Assembly (NCBI RefSeq): GCF_013408415.1
Contig: NZ_JACCAA010000001.1
Span: 186,001-250,000 of the forward strand
DNA length: 64,000 nucleotides
Direction: 5' to 3'
DNA from: Nocardioides daedukensis
GTDB lineage: Bacteria > Actinomycetota > Actinomycetes > Propionibacteriales > Nocardioidaceae
Below the pieces are notes generated by a model, which saw only the letters and a list, made by a program, of their open reading frames with translations, did not search any database and was not told the DNA's origin. Below, one piece after another: positions 63,445 through 64,000 of the stretch (its first letter is position 1; each line of letters opens with the position of its first letter). The position numbers were made by a program, and so were the translations under genes.

Positions 63445-64000
63445 GCGGCGAGATCGAGGCAAGGCCCAGCAACTGGAACCTGCCCAACGCGCTGACCACG
63501 CTGCGGATCGTGCTCGTCCCGTTCTTTGCATGGGCACTGCTCATGGACGGCGGCGACTCGATCACCTGGCGCCTGGTCGCGTTCACGATCTTCGTGGTCG
63601 CGATGATCACCGACAAGGTCGACGGCGACATCGCCCGCGCCCGCAACCTGGTCACCGACTTCGGCAAGATCGCCGACCCGATCGCGGACAAGGCGATCAC
63701 CGGGATGGCCTTCATCGGCCTCTCGATCGTCGGCGACATCTGGTGGTGGGTGACCATCCTGGTGCTGCTGCGCGAGTGGAGCGTGACGCTCCTGCGGCTC
63801 TCGATCATGAAGAACGTGGTCATCGCCGCCGCCCGGAGCGGCAAGATCAAGACCATGCTCCAGGCCGTGGCGTTGGCCGGCCTGTGCCTGCCCCTGCGCC
63901 AGGTGGAGGGCAGCCTCGAGCTGCTCGGCGAGATCCTCTTCTACGCCAGCCAGGTGCTCCTTGCCGGTGCTGTCGTGATGACCCTCTGGTCGGGCTACGA
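63441..64000 (+). CDS. pgsA: CDP-diacylglycerol-glycerol-3-phosphate 3-phosphatidyltransferase (partial)
   Basis: Makes phosphatidylglycerol phosphate in the membrane. The first 186 residues are present, and the gene runs off the right edge. It has [20 protein letters not shown] and the CDP-alcohol phosphotransferase site [20 protein letters not shown] with ADPIADK. Its place after rimO is conserved in actinobacteria. Confidence 0.94.
   Translation, partial: MSGEIEARPSNWNLPNALTTLRIVLVPFFAWALLMDGGDSITWRLVAFTIFVVAMITDKVDGDIARARNLVTDFGKIADPIADKAITGMAFIGLSIVGDIWWWVTILVLLREWSVTLLRLSIMKNVVIAAARSGKIKTMLQAVALAGLCLPLRQVEGSLELLGEILFYASQVLLAGAVVMTLWSGY

Overview
The window is chromosomal DNA from a high-GC Gram-positive actinobacterium. 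Gene order and content point to Nocardioidaceae (Nocardioides or a close relative). The evidence is a type I glutamine synthetase preceded by a canonical GlnR operator, a DUF4191 gene next to lipA, a lipA/lipB/sucB/lpd lipoate and 2-oxoacid dehydrogenase block, several F420-type luciferase-like oxidoreductases, and the actinobacterial order thyA-folA ... dapA-rnj ... ftsK-HTH/RodZ-like-rimO-pgsA. The genus is inferred from gene content, not from a marker gene. I saw no rRNA, tRNA or CRISPR array.

Layout. 1-4104: end of a Kdp potassium system (kdpC tail, kdpD, kdpE). 4105-7686: decayed DNA and a nested insertion, an IS3-family element split cleanly by an IS30-family element. 7772-9453: glnA with terminator and GlnR operator. 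9518-20130: RDD protein, lipoprotein, DUF4191, lipA, an ABC exporter, lipB, an epimerase, sucB and lpd. 20255-23878: a small protein, pepA, gcvT and a small membrane ORF. 23904-30385: a cobalamin-riboswitch operon on the minus strand encoding a surface-anchored protein, an ECF transporter (T, fused A-A', S), an MBL-CobU fusion and CobS. 30444-36493: two small genes, thyA, a DHFR-Nudix fusion, DUF3099, an LLM oxidoreductase, a possible 24-residue microprotein and dapA. 36504-38192: rnj. 38254-56999: an accessory block. It holds a divergent catabolic cluster (flavin monooxygenase, TetR, hydrolase, two LLM oxidoreductases, two SDRs, phosphotransferase), the cytochrome bd operon cydA-cydB-cydDC, a BlaI/BlaR-like pair divergent from cydA, and a secreted M4 protease. 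57204-64000: ftsK, an HTH/RodZ-like protein, rimO and pgsA (cut by the window end).

The most unusual signal is a family of short, regularly spaced repeats. A 19-bp unit, consensus CGACCCGGCAGTTGTTGAC, occurs 14 times in three arrays (20615-20723, 33378-33520, 47809-47953). Start-to-start spacing is 29-33 bp, and exactly 31 bp throughout the second array. In every array all forward copies lie left of all reverse copies, so the junction can fold into a 17-19 bp hairpin. Two arrays sit between convergent genes and supply the C-terminal codons of a neighbouring gene. The third is embedded in frame between the CydD and CydC halves of cydDC. A diverged 17-bp subtype occurs three times elsewhere in the same gene (48614-48674), read in three different frames, so the repeat appears to propagate as DNA and not as a protein motif. 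I do not recognise it as a named element.

The genes form several working units. KdpDE would sense K+ limitation or turgor. The GlnR site ties glnA to nitrogen status. LipA, LipB, SucB and Lpd make and use lipoyl cofactors. The riboswitch operon couples B12 uptake with cobinamide salvage. ThyA and DHFR form the thymidylate cycle. CydAB and CydDC build the bd oxidase, and the tandem BlaI-type operators between cydA and blaI suggest that BlaI also controls the oxidase.
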